DNA from: Spirosoma oryzae
GTDB lineage: Bacteria > Bacteroidota > Bacteroidia > Cytophagales > Spirosomataceae
Direction of reading: 5' to 3'
Length of the DNA stretch: 64,000 nt
NCBI RefSeq assembly: GCF_003002825.1
Contig: NZ_PVTE01000015.1
Span: 1-64,000, forward strand
A program made the translations under genes and the position numbers. Below the pieces are notes generated by a model, which did not search any database, had not been told where the DNA came from, and saw nothing but the letters and a program-made list of their open reading frames with translations. This document shows positions 23,341 through 33,176 of this stretch, one piece after another (position 1 is the first letter of the stretch; each line of letters begins with the position of its first letter).

Positions 23341-25608
23341 TTAGAGTTTAGCAGCCCTCAACCGCAGACTGTTACTGACTACCGACACTGAGCTAAGGGC
23401 CATTGCTGCCCCGGCAATCATCGGATTGAGCAGAAAGCCATTGATGGGATACAGCAATCCGGCAGCAATGGGAATGCCGATCAGGTTGTAGATAAATGCC
23501 CAGAATAGATTCTGACGAATAGCCTGTACGGTCTTTTTCGAGAGTTGCAGGGCTTTGGGTACACTGTTCAAATCGGAAGTGATGAGTGTCATCTTGGCTA
23601 CGTCCATGGCAATGTCGGAACCTCGGCCCATTGCGATGCTTACGTCGGCCTGCGCCAGGGCCTGCGAGTCATTGATACCGTCGCCGATCATAGCCACCAC
23701 TTTACCCTGTACCTGTAACTCTTCGACGAATGCAGCTTTATCAGCGGGTGAGACCTCGGCCCGAAAATCGTTTAGACCAACGGCCCTGGCAACGGCTCCG
23801 GCCGTCTGCGCATTGTCGCCGGTCATCATGTACACGGCAATGCCCCGCTTTCCCAGGGTATGAATGGCTTCGCGGGAGGTTTGCTTCACTGGGTCGGCAA
23901 TAGCCAGAACCGCCAGCACGCGCGTCTGATCGGCAAAGTACACGACCGTTTTCGCTTCGTTCTGCCACTGTGCCGCCTGTTGCCCAACACTCGAGTCAAG
24001 GGAGATTCCGCGTTCAGCTAGCAGACGACTGTTGCCCACAATATACGTGGCGTTTTCGTAGAGGCCCGATACGCCCCGACCCGTCAGGCTATCGAATCCG
24101 TCGATGGTCGTTCCGTTCATGCCATCAGTCCGTAGTCGCTCTACTACCGCATCAGCCAGCGGATGTTCGGATTGAGCCTCCAGCGCGTATAACACCGGCA
24201 TTAACCGGGCTACCTCATCGTCGCCCACCTGCCAGGACATGTCCGTTACAGTCGGTTTACCTTCAGTTATGGTGCCGGTTTTGTCCAGTACGACGGCATT
24301 GACTTTGTAGCCAAGCTCCAGACTTTCCGCATCCTTGATGAGAATGTTGTTATCGGCTCCTTTCCCTACCCCGACCATAATGGCTGTGGGGGTGGCCAGG
24401 CCCAGCGCACAGGGACAAGCGATGACCAGCACCGTCACGGAAGTTAGCAGGGCGTGCGTAAACGCATTTTCTCCCCCGAATAACATCCAGGCCGCAAACG
24501 TCAGTAGGGCGATACCAATGACAACCGGCACAAAGATACCGGCAATCTTATCCACTAATTTCTGAACCGGAGCCTTACTGCCCTGTGCTTCCTGCACCAT
24601 GCGGATAATTTGCGCCAGCACGGTTTCTGCGCCTACCTTTTGTGCCTTGAAGCGGAACGAACCTTTTTGATTGATTGTCCCCGCAAAAATTGAGTCGCCG
24701 GTTTGTTTCGCTACTGGAATGGCTTCCCCCGAAATCATGCTCTCATCCACGAACGATTCGCCGGTTTCAACGATACCATCCACCGGGACTTTTTCACCCG
24801 GCCGCACGACGATAACCTGACCGACACGTACCTGAGCAATGGGCAATTCGCGTTCGGCACCGTCCTCGACAATACGTACCGTTTTCGGTTGCAGGCCCAT
24901 CAGCTTCTTAATAGCTGAGGATGTATTTGATTTGGCCCGTTCTTCGAGCAGCTTGCCCAGCGAAATGAAGGCGATCACGACCGCAGCCGCTTCATAGTAA
25001 ACGTGGGGGTGCAGACCCCGGCTATGCCAGAAATCTGGGTAGAGCGTGTTGAACGTACTGAAAAGGAAAGCAATGCCCGTTGACAGTGCCACCAGTGTAT
25101 CCATATTGGCCTTACCGTGCCGGGCCTGTTTCCCGGCATTTACAAAGTAGGACCGGCCCAGCCAGAACACCACCGGTGTAGACAGAGCCATCATAATCCA
25201 GTTGACGTAGGGGGCCGGTCCGGCGTTCCGGTCCATGAAAAACATACCCAACATGACCACTGGAACGGATAGAATACCCGCCAACACTGTTCGCTTCTTC
25301 AGCGATTCGTAGTACCGCTGCTGCGCTTCCTGCTGTACCTGCTGCGGATCTTCAACATCGGCTATTAAATCGTAACCAATTGATTGCAGCACCTGCTGCA
25401 TTCCAGCCGGGGTAATGGCTTTGGCGTCATACTCAACCGTAGCCGACTGGTTGGCGTAATTCACGGCGGCTTTAAGCACACCTGGCGTGTTATTGAGCAT
25501 CGACTCGACGCTAACGGCGCAGGCCGCGCAGGTCATTTCCAGTACTGGAAACGTTTGGCGGGTCAGCCTTGCCGGGGCCGGGGATTTTATGGGTTCGGTC
25601 GTCGTCAT
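23341..25608 (-). CDS. copA: Cu(+)-exporting P1B-type ATPase
   Basis: The 755-residue protein has one N-terminal heavy-metal domain with MTCAAC (about 25-30), eight predicted membrane helices, the actuator motif SGEAIPV, the CPC ion channel motif (ACPCALGLATPTA), the phosphorylation site DKTGTITEG and the hinge GDGINDSQAL. CPC plus the C-terminal NLFWAFIYN and MALSSVSVVSNSLRL identify the Cu(I)/Ag(I) exporter subgroup. It sits upstream of the oxidase block and downstream of an AraC-type regulator on the same strand. It pumps cytosolic Cu(I) to the periplasm, where the oxidase would detoxify it. Confidence 0.93.
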   Translation of the reverse strand: MTTTEPIKSPAPARLTRQTFPVLEMTCAACAVSVESMLNNTPGVLKAAVNYANQSATVEYDAKAITPAGMQQVLQSIGYDLIADVEDPQQVQQEAQQRYYESLKKRTVLAGILSVPVVMLGMFFMDRNAGPAPYVNWIMMALSTPVVFWLGRSYFVNAGKQARHGKANMDTLVALSTGIAFLFSTFNTLYPDFWHSRGLHPHVYYEAAAVVIAFISLGKLLEERAKSNTSSAIKKLMGLQPKTVRIVEDGAERELPIAQVRVGQVIVVRPGEKVPVDGIVETGESFVDESMISGEAIPVAKQTGDSIFAGTINQKGSFRFKAQKVGAETVLAQIIRMVQEAQGSKAPVQKLVDKIAGIFVPVVIGIALLTFAAWMLFGGENAFTHALLTSVTVLVIACPCALGLATPTAIMVGVGKGADNNILIKDAESLELGYKVNAVVLDKTGTITEGKPTVTDMSWQVGDDEVARLMPVLYALEAQSEHPLADAVVERLRTDGMNGTTIDGFDSLTGRGVSGLYENATYIVGNSRLLAERGISLDSSVGQQAAQWQNEAKTVVYFADQTRVLAVLAIADPVKQTSREAIHTLGKRGIAVYMMTGDNAQTAGAVARAVGLNDFRAEVSPADKAAFVEELQVQGKVVAMIGDGINDSQALAQADVSIAMGRGSDIAMDVAKMTLITSDLNSVPKALQLSKKTVQAIRQNLFWAFIYNLIGIPIAAGLLYPINGFLLNPMIAGAAMALSSVSVVSNSLRLRAAKL

Positions 25609-25729
25609 CGTATTGTCAATTTACATGACAAAGGTCGACATACCTGCCACCCCCTCCGTTACACAATTACCCCGATGGCTTGTGAGATTTTGGACAACTC
25701 GCTCTACGTGGTACGTCGACGGTCAGCCG

Positions 25730-26386
25730 CTATTGGTCAATACCAGTCGGCACGGCTGATTCCTCTGACTCATGTTGCAGCGCCTGTTTCTCCCGACGTA
25801 CTTGGCGGAAATACGAAGGGGTCAGCCCAGTCTGCTGTCGAAATTGATTGGAGAGGTGTTGAACGCTGCTGTAACCCGTTCGGTGGGCAATCTCGGTAAG
25901 CGTCAGGTCCGAGTAGACTAAGCGCTCCTTAACCTTGTTGATGCGCCGGAGAATGATATATTTTTCTAAGGTAATACCCTCCGCTTTGGTGAACTGACCG
26001 CTGATTGTATCGTAATCTGACTCAAGCGACTCCTGAAGCTGTGTAGATAAACGAGACTTATTTTCACTGAGATCATCCTGGGTAAAATAGGCATCTACGA
26101 GAATTTTAACCCGTTGATGAACTGTTTGCTTAATGTCGTTGATCAGGCTAAATCCCTGTTCAATGAATATGGATCTTATTTTTTCTACATCCTCGGCTGA
26201 TAGAGGACCACGTAACGTAAGCTGCCCTAGTTGAATACTGAGAACATCGAAGCCCGCTTGTACTAATTCGTGGTTTGCTACCGCGATACATCGATCGCAA
26301 ACCATGCCTTTTACACGCAAGGATACTATCGTGTGACTGTCCGTTTGCATCATCGTTGTTCCTGGCTTTATTAGTGATTTTATCAA
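25730..26386 (-). CDS. AraC-family regulator with N-terminal HMA-like metal domain
   Basis: Residues about 18-85 resemble a heavy-metal-associated domain with GMVCDRCI (the CxxC metal site), followed by a linker and an AraC-type double helix-turn-helix (about 115-205: LEKYIILRRINKVKERLVYSDLTLTEIAHRTGY...LTPSYFRQ). This suggests a transcription factor that senses Cu or another soft metal directly through an Atx1-like domain. It is divergent from the CopB-type ATPase gene and precedes copA. Two 11-bp direct repeats 21 bp apart lie in the shared promoter region, which suits an AraC dimer. The start may instead be an internal Met near 26353. Confidence 0.8.
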   Translation of the reverse strand: MIKSLIKPGTTMMQTDSHTIVSLRVKGMVCDRCIAVANHELVQAGFDVLSIQLGQLTLRGPLSAEDVEKIRSIFIEQGFSLINDIKQTVHQRVKILVDAYFTQDDLSENKSRLSTQLQESLESDYDTISGQFTKAEGITLEKYIILRRINKVKERLVYSDLTLTEIAHRTGYSSVQHLSNQFRQQTGLTPSYFRQVRREKQALQHESEESAVPTGIDQ

Positions 26387-26490
26387 ATTAACATCGTGGG
26401 CTCACCGCTATTACAAACGACTTTTTACAATAAATACGGCTTTGATTTATAATACAACAAACAAAGCTATTATTCTGGGTCAGAAAAGGG

Positions 26491-26522
26491 CTTGCAGAAT
26501 TCGGGATTGTTCTTGCAGAATT
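26491..26522. promoter_or_regulatory. Direct-repeat operator, 21-bp period
   Basis: CTTGCAGAATT occurs at 26491-26501 and 26512-26522, exactly 21 bp (two helical turns) apart, in the region between the divergent AraC/HMA regulator and the CopB-type ATPase. This spacing is typical of AraC-family half-sites. Confidence 0.6.
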
Positions 26523-26621
26523 TTTGTGGTGTGCGCCTTTTAACTTTTGTGCGTGTTACACGAGGTAGCAGAGCTTATCGACCGTCTCGATTCACCCTTT
26601 GCTTCTAACCGAATCAGCCCT

Positions 26622-29054
26622 ATGAAATATCAACACCGGTTTATGGTGCACGGCCTAACAACCAAGGAACAGGCCGAAGCTATTCGAAATGTTTTGGTCG
26701 GGCAGGAGGGCATATTAAATGCCGAGGTAACGATTGATCCGCCCCAGGCTGCACTAACGGTTGAGCATCGTCCCTCCCTGACAGATATACAGCGGCTGGT
26801 TTCTACAGTCGGATCATTTCATGTCATGGAAGCCCAGGATGAGTCAGCCTCCTCGCATGCTGATCATCCTGCCACTGAGCCGCCTATACCTTTTATGCAT
26901 CACCACGTAGCGCATCAAACCGCGTCGACTGACGAACCGCCTGCTGAGCAACAGGCCCTGCAACACATTGGTCACGACGGACACAGCGGACCGGATGATA
27001 ACCTGAAACACCAGGGCGGTACCGGTATGGATCACGGACATATGAACCATGCCGATATGGATCACAGCCAGATGAAGCATGGAGCCGGACACGGTGACCA
27101 CGATCACGGCGCGATGATTGCTGACTTTTTGCGCCGATTCTGGATATGTTTAATCCTGTCGGTACCGGTGGTGGCGTTCTCGATGATGTTTCAGGAGTTG
27201 GTTGGTTATCAGTTGGAAGTTCCATATCGTGAACCCCTCGTTGTTGTGCTTGCATCGGTAATCTATATCTATGGCGGCTGGCCGTTTCTGACTGGTATGA
27301 TTGGCGAACTGCGAACCCGTCAACCGGGCATGATGACCCTGGTTGCCGTGGCTATCACAGCCGCTTACGCCTACAGTGTGTCTGTTTCGTTCGGCTGGCT
27401 GCGTGGAATGGATTTCTTTTGGGAACTGGCTTCGTTAATCGACATTATGCTGCTGGGTCATTACCTGGAGATGAAATCTGTAGCCGGCGCTTCACGGTCG
27501 CTGGAACTGATCATTCAGATGTTGCCCGCCGACGCCCACAAAGTATCCGGGGAAAAAATCACCGACGTAAAGGTAGATACTCTGAATATCGACGATATCG
27601 TGCTGATCCGGCCAGGCGAACGGGTTCCGACTGACGGTGAGGTCGTGGAGGGAGATAGCGCAATCAATGAAAGTATGCTGACGGGCGAAAGTGTACCGAT
27701 ACAAAAAGGACCACGTGACAGCGTGATTGCCGGGGCGGTCAACGGGGAAGGCGCACTTCGGGTTCGCGTTACGCACAAGGGTGAAGACAGCTACCTTAAT
27801 AAGGTCGTTCGCATGGTGGAGGAGGCCCAGAACGGCAAGTCTCAAACACAGACATTGGCGGATCGGGCCGCTGGCTGGCTTACGCTGGTTTCTTTGTCGG
27901 TCGGTCTGCTGACCCTTTTTGCCTGGTTGATCGCGGGAAAGGAAGTGTCTTTTGCGGTGGAACGTATGGTTACGGTCATGGTCACGGCCTGTCCGCACGC
28001 GCTCGGTGTCGCCATTCCACTGGTGGTGGCAATTTCTACAGCCATTTCTGCGCAGAAGGGACTACTGATTCGTAACCGCACTGCCTTCGAAGAGGCTCGC
28101 AAAATCACAGCGATGGTTTTTGACAAGACAGGTACGTTAACAGAAGGTGAATTTGGGGTGAACAGAATCAGGGTGCTGGTTCCCGATATGGACGAAGCAA
28201 CATTTTTAAGCGCGGTAGCCGCTCTGGAACAACCTTCACAGCACCCTATCGCGCAGGGCATCGTCCGGGAAGCCAAAAAACGCGACCTCGACCTGCCCGC
28301 TATCAGCGATTTTCAATCCATTACGGGCAAAGGCGTATCAGCAACGGTGTCCGGTCGGCGGGTATTGGTCGTCAGTCCGGGCTATCTGAAAGAAAATGGT
28401 ATCGAACAGCCAGAGGATGCCTTCGGTAGTGGAGCTGAAACGGTTGTATTCGTGCTGTTTGATGACCAGATGGCGGGTTACGTTGCGCTAGCCGACAAGA
28501 TTCGTGAAGACTCCAAAGAGGCTGTTCAGCGGTTGCAGCAATCAGGCATTAAGGTATATATGGCCACAGGCGATAATCAGAAAGTGGCCGACGCTGTTGC
28601 AAAGGAATTAGGGTTGGATGGGGTTTTTGCTGAAGTGTTGCCCGACCAGAAAGTAACTATCGTGAAAGACTTGCAGGCCCAGAGCGGTCCGACGGGTCGG
28701 CAGTTCGTAGCCATGACCGGCGACGGAGTCAACGACGCACCAGCCTTGGCGCAGGCCAACGTGGGCATTGCCGTAGGTTCCGGTACCGACGTTGCCGCCG
28801 AAACCGCTGACATCATTTTGGTCAATAGCCGCCCCACCGACATTACCAATTTAGTCGAGTTCGGTAGAGCTACGTACCAAAAGATGATCCAGAACTTATT
28901 TTGGGCAACGGGCTACAACATCGTCGCCATTCCGCTGGCAGCCGGTGTACTCTATCCCAATTTTGTCCTTAGCCCCGCCATCGGTGCTGTGCTGATGAGT
29001 GCCAGCACAGTGATCGTAGCTCTAAATGCGCAATTGCTAAAGCGTAAGGGGTAA
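26622..29054 (+). CDS. copB: CopB-type P1B ATPase (CPH motif)
   Basis: I start at the ATG 26622 (810 residues) rather than the TTG at 26547, because the protein then opens with a domain of HMA size. That domain (MKYQHRFMVHGLTTKEQAE) lacks the CxxC metal site. A His/Met-rich segment follows (about 85-165, repeated MDH, MNH, HGH units) as in CopB, then the ATPase core with TGESVPI, the CPH channel motif (TACPHALGVAIPL), DKTGTLTEG and GDGVNDAPAL. CPH marks the P1B-3 group, reported to move Cu(II), Cu(I) or Ag(I). It is divergent from the AraC/HMA regulator and probably controlled by it. Confidence 0.9.
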   Translation: MKYQHRFMVHGLTTKEQAEAIRNVLVGQEGILNAEVTIDPPQAALTVEHRPSLTDIQRLVSTVGSFHVMEAQDESASSHADHPATEPPIPFMHHHVAHQTASTDEPPAEQQALQHIGHDGHSGPDDNLKHQGGTGMDHGHMNHADMDHSQMKHGAGHGDHDHGAMIADFLRRFWICLILSVPVVAFSMMFQELVGYQLEVPYREPLVVVLASVIYIYGGWPFLTGMIGELRTRQPGMMTLVAVAITAAYAYSVSVSFGWLRGMDFFWELASLIDIMLLGHYLEMKSVAGASRSLELIIQMLPADAHKVSGEKITDVKVDTLNIDDIVLIRPGERVPTDGEVVEGDSAINESMLTGESVPIQKGPRDSVIAGAVNGEGALRVRVTHKGEDSYLNKVVRMVEEAQNGKSQTQTLADRAAGWLTLVSLSVGLLTLFAWLIAGKEVSFAVERMVTVMVTACPHALGVAIPLVVAISTAISAQKGLLIRNRTAFEEARKITAMVFDKTGTLTEGEFGVNRIRVLVPDMDEATFLSAVAALEQPSQHPIAQGIVREAKKRDLDLPAISDFQSITGKGVSATVSGRRVLVVSPGYLKENGIEQPEDAFGSGAETVVFVLFDDQMAGYVALADKIREDSKEAVQRLQQSGIKVYMATGDNQKVADAVAKELGLDGVFAEVLPDQKVTIVKDLQAQSGPTGRQFVAMTGDGVNDAPALAQANVGIAVGSGTDVAAETADIILVNSRPTDITNLVEFGRATYQKMIQNLFWATGYNIVAIPLAAGVLYPNFVLSPAIGAVLMSASTVIVALNAQLLKRKG

Positions 29055-29261
29055 ATCTAAAAAAAGGGAGCAAATTCGTCACTTCAACTACACATTGAAT
29101 TAGTAAATACAGTTGATGGGTATAGTATGGGAAGTATGGGCATTACCGAACAAACTTTTATTCTGCTGGAGCGCTTTAACACGGTACTATGACAAGTGTA
29201 GCGGGCCGATTTGGCCAATTTTTTACTTACATTTTTAGCTGATTAAGGCTTATTTTGCAGC

Positions 29262-29453
29262 ATGGAAGCCATGCCCGATCAATTGCCCACTCAGCCCGAT
29301 CAATCGGTGATTCAAAAACAGCGCGTGGAGGACGCCACAGATTTTCTAAGTATCTGTGATCGCCTGTCTACGGGTTACGACAGTGGGTACTACTGGGAAG
29401 ACATCCAACGAGCCTTACGGATTGCAGCTGGCTTAGAGAAGTGGCCTGGCTAA
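29262..29453 (+). CDS. Small hypothetical protein
   Basis: The 63-residue frame (MEAMPDQLPTQPDQSVIQKQRVEDATDFLSICDRLSTGYDSGYYWEDIQRALRIAAGLE, shown in part) has a soluble, helical composition and a Glu/Asp-rich middle. I do not recognise a family. It stands alone between the copper ATPase and an AT-rich gene-poor stretch, with its start about 200 nt after the ATPase stop. Its amino-acid composition looks protein-like, but no independent support exists. Confidence 0.35.
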   Translation: MEAMPDQLPTQPDQSVIQKQRVEDATDFLSICDRLSTGYDSGYYWEDIQRALRIAAGLEKWPG

Positions 29454-29727
29454 CTGATATAAACCAACTCTTTTATTCCTGAAATAACTAAAATTAACCA
29501 TTATTGGGGGGTACCTACATTCGTACGGAATGTTTCATTAGAAGCGAGTAAATTACTAAAAATATGTACTTCGTACCATTAATTTAAGACGTCAATTAGT
29601 GCACTTTTACTGCCAGAAACAGACATTATCAGAGATGATTTGTATAAATAATTCTCAAGTTTACAACAGGCGTTAAGGATGCCGTACTGGCTGTGTATGG
29701 CGTACTCTTCTACAGAACTTTCCTACT

Positions 29728-31779
29728 TCAAACGGATATTCCTAGCCTTTCAAAAAGTATTCGATTTCTATTTCTTGCATCTTTAACTAGCTTTTGATAA
29801 GAAATCACCTCTATATAGGCATTAAATTGTTTGTGATAGTAAAAATAACCCATCCCATCTGGCGTGATTATATAGTCTCTGGTAGTTAGAATATTAATAA
29901 GTTTAGGATTGAAATCACAAATAACATAGGCATAAAAAGGTATTTTGTCCTTATCAGAAACCTGAATAAATTTACCTCTTCTATCTAACGCCGAACCACT
30001 TCTTAACTTACCAATATAATCTATCACCTGATCAACAGGATTCTTTTTCTCATCCCTGTCCGAATAATCATTCCGCTCAGGTTTCTTGAACTCCACTATA
30101 ATAAACGAGTTAAAAGGGGCCTCTTCATTGACAAAGGCAAAGCTGCTATTAAAAATAAATAAGTCCGGTCGATCAGTCGTTTTAATATTTTCTAGAACAG
30201 GCATGTCAGCCATTGGTTTATCGGATGCCAAGTAATAGTGATAGGCAAGCCGTTCATCGATGAGCCATAAGTTTTGTTGTTCATATTTTACATCATCAGA
30301 CTCTTTCTTTATAGGAAAGAAAATTTCATGAATTGTTTTTTCGCTCTGAAATTTATCTCCTTCCTCACCTAAATATTTATTTAATAAATCAATAATTGCT
30401 CGTCTATGTATGACATACTTAACTAGATTCGATTTGCCAATATCATTGGATTGTTCCAGATACTGATCGTAAGCTTTCTGATACTCCTCAACGTTCTTAT
30501 AGTCATGGCCATTTAGCACTTCATTACCTAGAATCTTCGTATCAAGTTCCAGTTTCTGTTGTATCTTAAATAGTTCGACATCAAGTTTTTCTCCCGTCAG
30601 AGTAGCTGGTAATTTTTTCACTTCATCCTCTTTATACTTTAACACGTATTTGAATTGAGGAGCATATTGTTCGACATGTTTTTTAACAGATGCCATCTTT
30701 TGCTCTCTAAGCGCTGCTAACGGAATTTTTAGTTCTTCTTCCAGTTCGTGTTCTATTTGTTTTTTTATATCCTCAAACGTGACAATATAATCATAGGGAG
30801 CATCTTCCTCATTGTCTGGAAAATTAAACCGTGTTCGCTCATTCCCGACGTTATTGTCCAAGTATGTGGAGGTAATGTAAACCTTGAGGTTCTTTTGATC
30901 ACTTTCTACTAAATAGACATTACTTTTTAAATCAGGAATATATTTGCTGATAGGTTCATTGACAACATCCCTAGAGTTTCCACAATAATGTACCCGGTGA
31001 CCACCTTCGGTTTTATCCACTAACAATAAATTAAGAGTAAACTCAGTATTTTTAATTTTAAAGGTTCGTTTAATTAAGTTAGGTAATAAATCTATACCAA
31101 ACTTTTCCTGTAACGTAACCTGATTTCCATTTGTATCAATGATCGTAATGATCGGGCATTTACCTTCAATAAAATAGATAAAGAAATGCTCTATTATAAG
31201 TTCTGCTATTTCATCAATTGACTTCGGGCAGTGGTTCTTATATTCATCATAAAATGAATTAAGTATGACTTTAGTACCTGACTCTTTCCTAGCCTCTGAT
31301 TTTACAATGGGCTCTTCATCAAAGCCCTTACCATAAGCTTTTAATGTGAAATTTCTAATTTCAGTTTCGCCTAAATTATTCTGATAGGTGCTACTATATT
31401 CTATTTTTTTAAATGCTTTTAAACAGACAAATCTCCCAATACCTTTTGATCCTTTATCTTCTTTATAATCTGATTCTGCCGTGAGGAACGATTTATAATT
31501 TCGTTCATTAAAGCCAATGCCATTATCCGTAATAATAAACGATTTAATAAAATACTGATTTACATCACCGAGAGAAACTAAGGCTTCGTCATGACCTTCC
31601 CGATCAAGTGTTATATTTATTCTTCCTTTTTTAGAAGGGCCTAGCTCTTCAATAGCATGTATTGAATTGCTGACAACTTCAAATAATGGCCACAAAGCTT
31701 TTTTTAGGGGTAGATTCAGATTGCGTACTCTCCCAGCAATGTTGGTTATAAATTCGTTATTTGAAATGACAGCTTCCAT
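29728..31779 (-). CDS. GHKL-type ATPase with C-terminal PD-(D/E)XK-like nuclease domain
   Basis: The 683-residue protein opens with an HSP90/MutL-type ATPase: the N-box EVVSNSIHAIEE (Asn38), DNGIGF at 85-90 and the lid GSKGIGRF at 110-117. A long charged helical middle follows. Near the C-terminus PDLFIFN (Asp539) and FIIVEFKKPER (Glu563, Lys565) show a PD-(D/E)XK active-site pattern. Composition is strongly AT-rich relative to its neighbours. It lies beside a tyrosine integrase, an accessory position. I propose an ATP-gated nuclease, possibly a single-gene defence factor; the family is not one I can name. Confidence 0.6.
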   Translation of the reverse strand: MEAVISNNEFITNIAGRVRNLNLPLKKALWPLFEVVSNSIHAIEELGPSKKGRINITLDREGHDEALVSLGDVNQYFIKSFIITDNGIGFNERNYKSFLTAESDYKEDKGSKGIGRFVCLKAFKKIEYSSTYQNNLGETEIRNFTLKAYGKGFDEEPIVKSEARKESGTKVILNSFYDEYKNHCPKSIDEIAELIIEHFFIYFIEGKCPIITIIDTNGNQVTLQEKFGIDLLPNLIKRTFKIKNTEFTLNLLLVDKTEGGHRVHYCGNSRDVVNEPISKYIPDLKSNVYLVESDQKNLKVYITSTYLDNNVGNERTRFNFPDNEEDAPYDYIVTFEDIKKQIEHELEEELKIPLAALREQKMASVKKHVEQYAPQFKYVLKYKEDEVKKLPATLTGEKLDVELFKIQQKLELDTKILGNEVLNGHDYKNVEEYQKAYDQYLEQSNDIGKSNLVKYVIHRRAIIDLLNKYLGEEGDKFQSEKTIHEIFFPIKKESDDVKYEQQNLWLIDERLAYHYYLASDKPMADMPVLENIKTTDRPDLFIFNSSFAFVNEEAPFNSFIIVEFKKPERNDYSDRDEKKNPVDQVIDYIGKLRSGSALDRRGKFIQVSDKDKIPFYAYVICDFNPKLINILTTRDYIITPDGMGYFYYHKQFNAYIEVISYQKLVKDARNRNRILFERLGISV

Positions 31780-31893
31780 TAGAAAAAAAGGTGCAGAGTT
31801 GAAAAAATTACATTAGTTGGCAATTTAGACGGTTGATTTACGGATTACAAGCCGTTTAACATTTAGCATTGGTAATGGCTTTCGGAATTCGCT

Positions 31894-32883
31894 TTACCAG
31901 CCTAACTTCTTAGCCGCGTTATGCTGCTTGATCGAATCTAATCGGGTATACCTTCGGATCATGGCGCTGGTTTTGTGCTTGGTCTGTTGCATGATTTCTG
32001 AATCATCAGCCCCGTTGAGCTTGGCCGTTGTCACAAATGAGGCCCGCATCGAATGCGCTGAGAATCGGTCACCCATATGCTTTTTAACAATGGCTCCAAT
32101 CGACTGATCTGTTAATCGCTCCTCGGTTAGTTCGTTGCCCTTTCGTATTCTTACCAACAAGGGGCCATTGGTTCGTTCCAGCAGAGCTACCCATTTCTGT
32201 AATGTACGCACGGGACAAATCTGAGCATCGGGACTATAAAAAAGGGCCTTTTCTTCTCGCTGTCCCATTTGATTGGTTTTACTTCCGTAGTATGTAATAA
32301 CCACACCGTCCTCACCAAAATGAAGTTGCTCGACATTGAGCGCCACCAGCTCCGACCGGCGAAAGGCCCCCGTAAAACCCAGCAGCAAAACGACTTTATC
32401 ACGCAGTGGTCCAAACCGGGGTACCCCCTTACTATCGGTGACAAGTTTACGCAGAATACCTTTCAACTGATTAGCGCCAAACGCAGGTGCCTGCTCAGCA
32501 TGGGTACCATGTTCCCGCTGGATACCTTTCAGTGTCGCCTTTAACCAGCGATCATCGACCGGGCTGGGTAGGTCAAGCAATTCATGCCATTTGCGCACGG
32601 CCGAAAGTCGACGCGCGATAGTTGCCCACTTGCGCTTCGGACCCAGGGCTGATACATACTCTCCCAACACAGCCGACGTAGCGGGCAAAGCGTCCACCCC
32701 CTGCTGCTGGCACCAGGTAGTATAATGATTTAGGTCAGCTCGGTACGCTCGCTCGGTATTAGCCGCTCCCTGTAACCCTTTCAGCAAATACTTCTGCTGG
32801 TCCCCACTCAACTGAGGCAAAGGGACCAACGAAAATGGATCGTTTTGCGTAATAGGCAAAAAGGACACAGTTTGCTTATCCAT
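31894..32883 (-). CDS. Tyrosine recombinase / integrase
   Basis: The 329-residue protein has an N-terminal SAM-like core-binding domain (NTERAYRADLNHYTTWCQQQGVD) and a catalytic domain with the first Arg in TGAFRRSELVALN, HSMRASFVTTAKLNG (HxxR) and the nucleophile region KHKTSAMIRRYTRLD (Tyr). The RHRY set is complete apart from the usual His/Trp variant before Tyr. It resembles integrases of genomic islands. The gene lies next to the GHKL gene with its start facing an AT-rich 293-nt region. No tRNA or matching att repeats were recognised nearby. Confidence 0.85.
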   Translation of the reverse strand: MDKQTVSFLPITQNDPFSLVPLPQLSGDQQKYLLKGLQGAANTERAYRADLNHYTTWCQQQGVDALPATSAVLGEYVSALGPKRKWATIARRLSAVRKWHELLDLPSPVDDRWLKATLKGIQREHGTHAEQAPAFGANQLKGILRKLVTDSKGVPRFGPLRDKVVLLLGFTGAFRRSELVALNVEQLHFGEDGVVITYYGSKTNQMGQREEKALFYSPDAQICPVRTLQKWVALLERTNGPLLVRIRKGNELTEERLTDQSIGAIVKKHMGDRFSAHSMRASFVTTAKLNGADDSEIMQQTKHKTSAMIRRYTRLDSIKQHNAAKKLGW

Positions 32884-33176
32884 ATATTACAGTCAATGTT
32901 AACAAACCTACGAATTACGCATAAGATACACAAACATTAAAGCAGCTAAACATTCATTTTGTACTTTACTATCGATAACATTTACTTATCAATACTAAAA
33001 TGAATTTAAGTTTATTTTACAAATGACTGTAATTGAATAAATAACAAGTATAATAATATTATATGTTATCAGTTTTTAATACTTTTCTATAAATTTATTT
33101 TAATGTAATTAATCGCTGATTACATAAAGGGCTTAAAAACTTTTTATGCACTTTTGCATTAACATAACTATGCACA
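32884..33176. promoter_or_regulatory. AT-rich divergent control region of integrase and Phd-like gene
   Basis: This gene-free, very AT-rich region carries a perfect 10-bp inverted repeat, ATTACAGTCA (32886-32895) and TGACTGTAAT (33024-33033), and a repeated TATGCAC just before the Phd-like start. Integrase arm sites, an attachment site or antitoxin operators are all possible. Confidence 0.4.

Noticed and set aside
26547-26621. TTG start for the CopB-type ATPase
   Set aside because: The extra 25 residues have no family similarity and lie in the divergent promoter region; the ATG at 26622 opens the HMA-like domain.
27492-27998. 168-residue minus-strand ORF inside the CopB gene
   Set aside because: Antisense shadow of a well-supported P-type ATPase.
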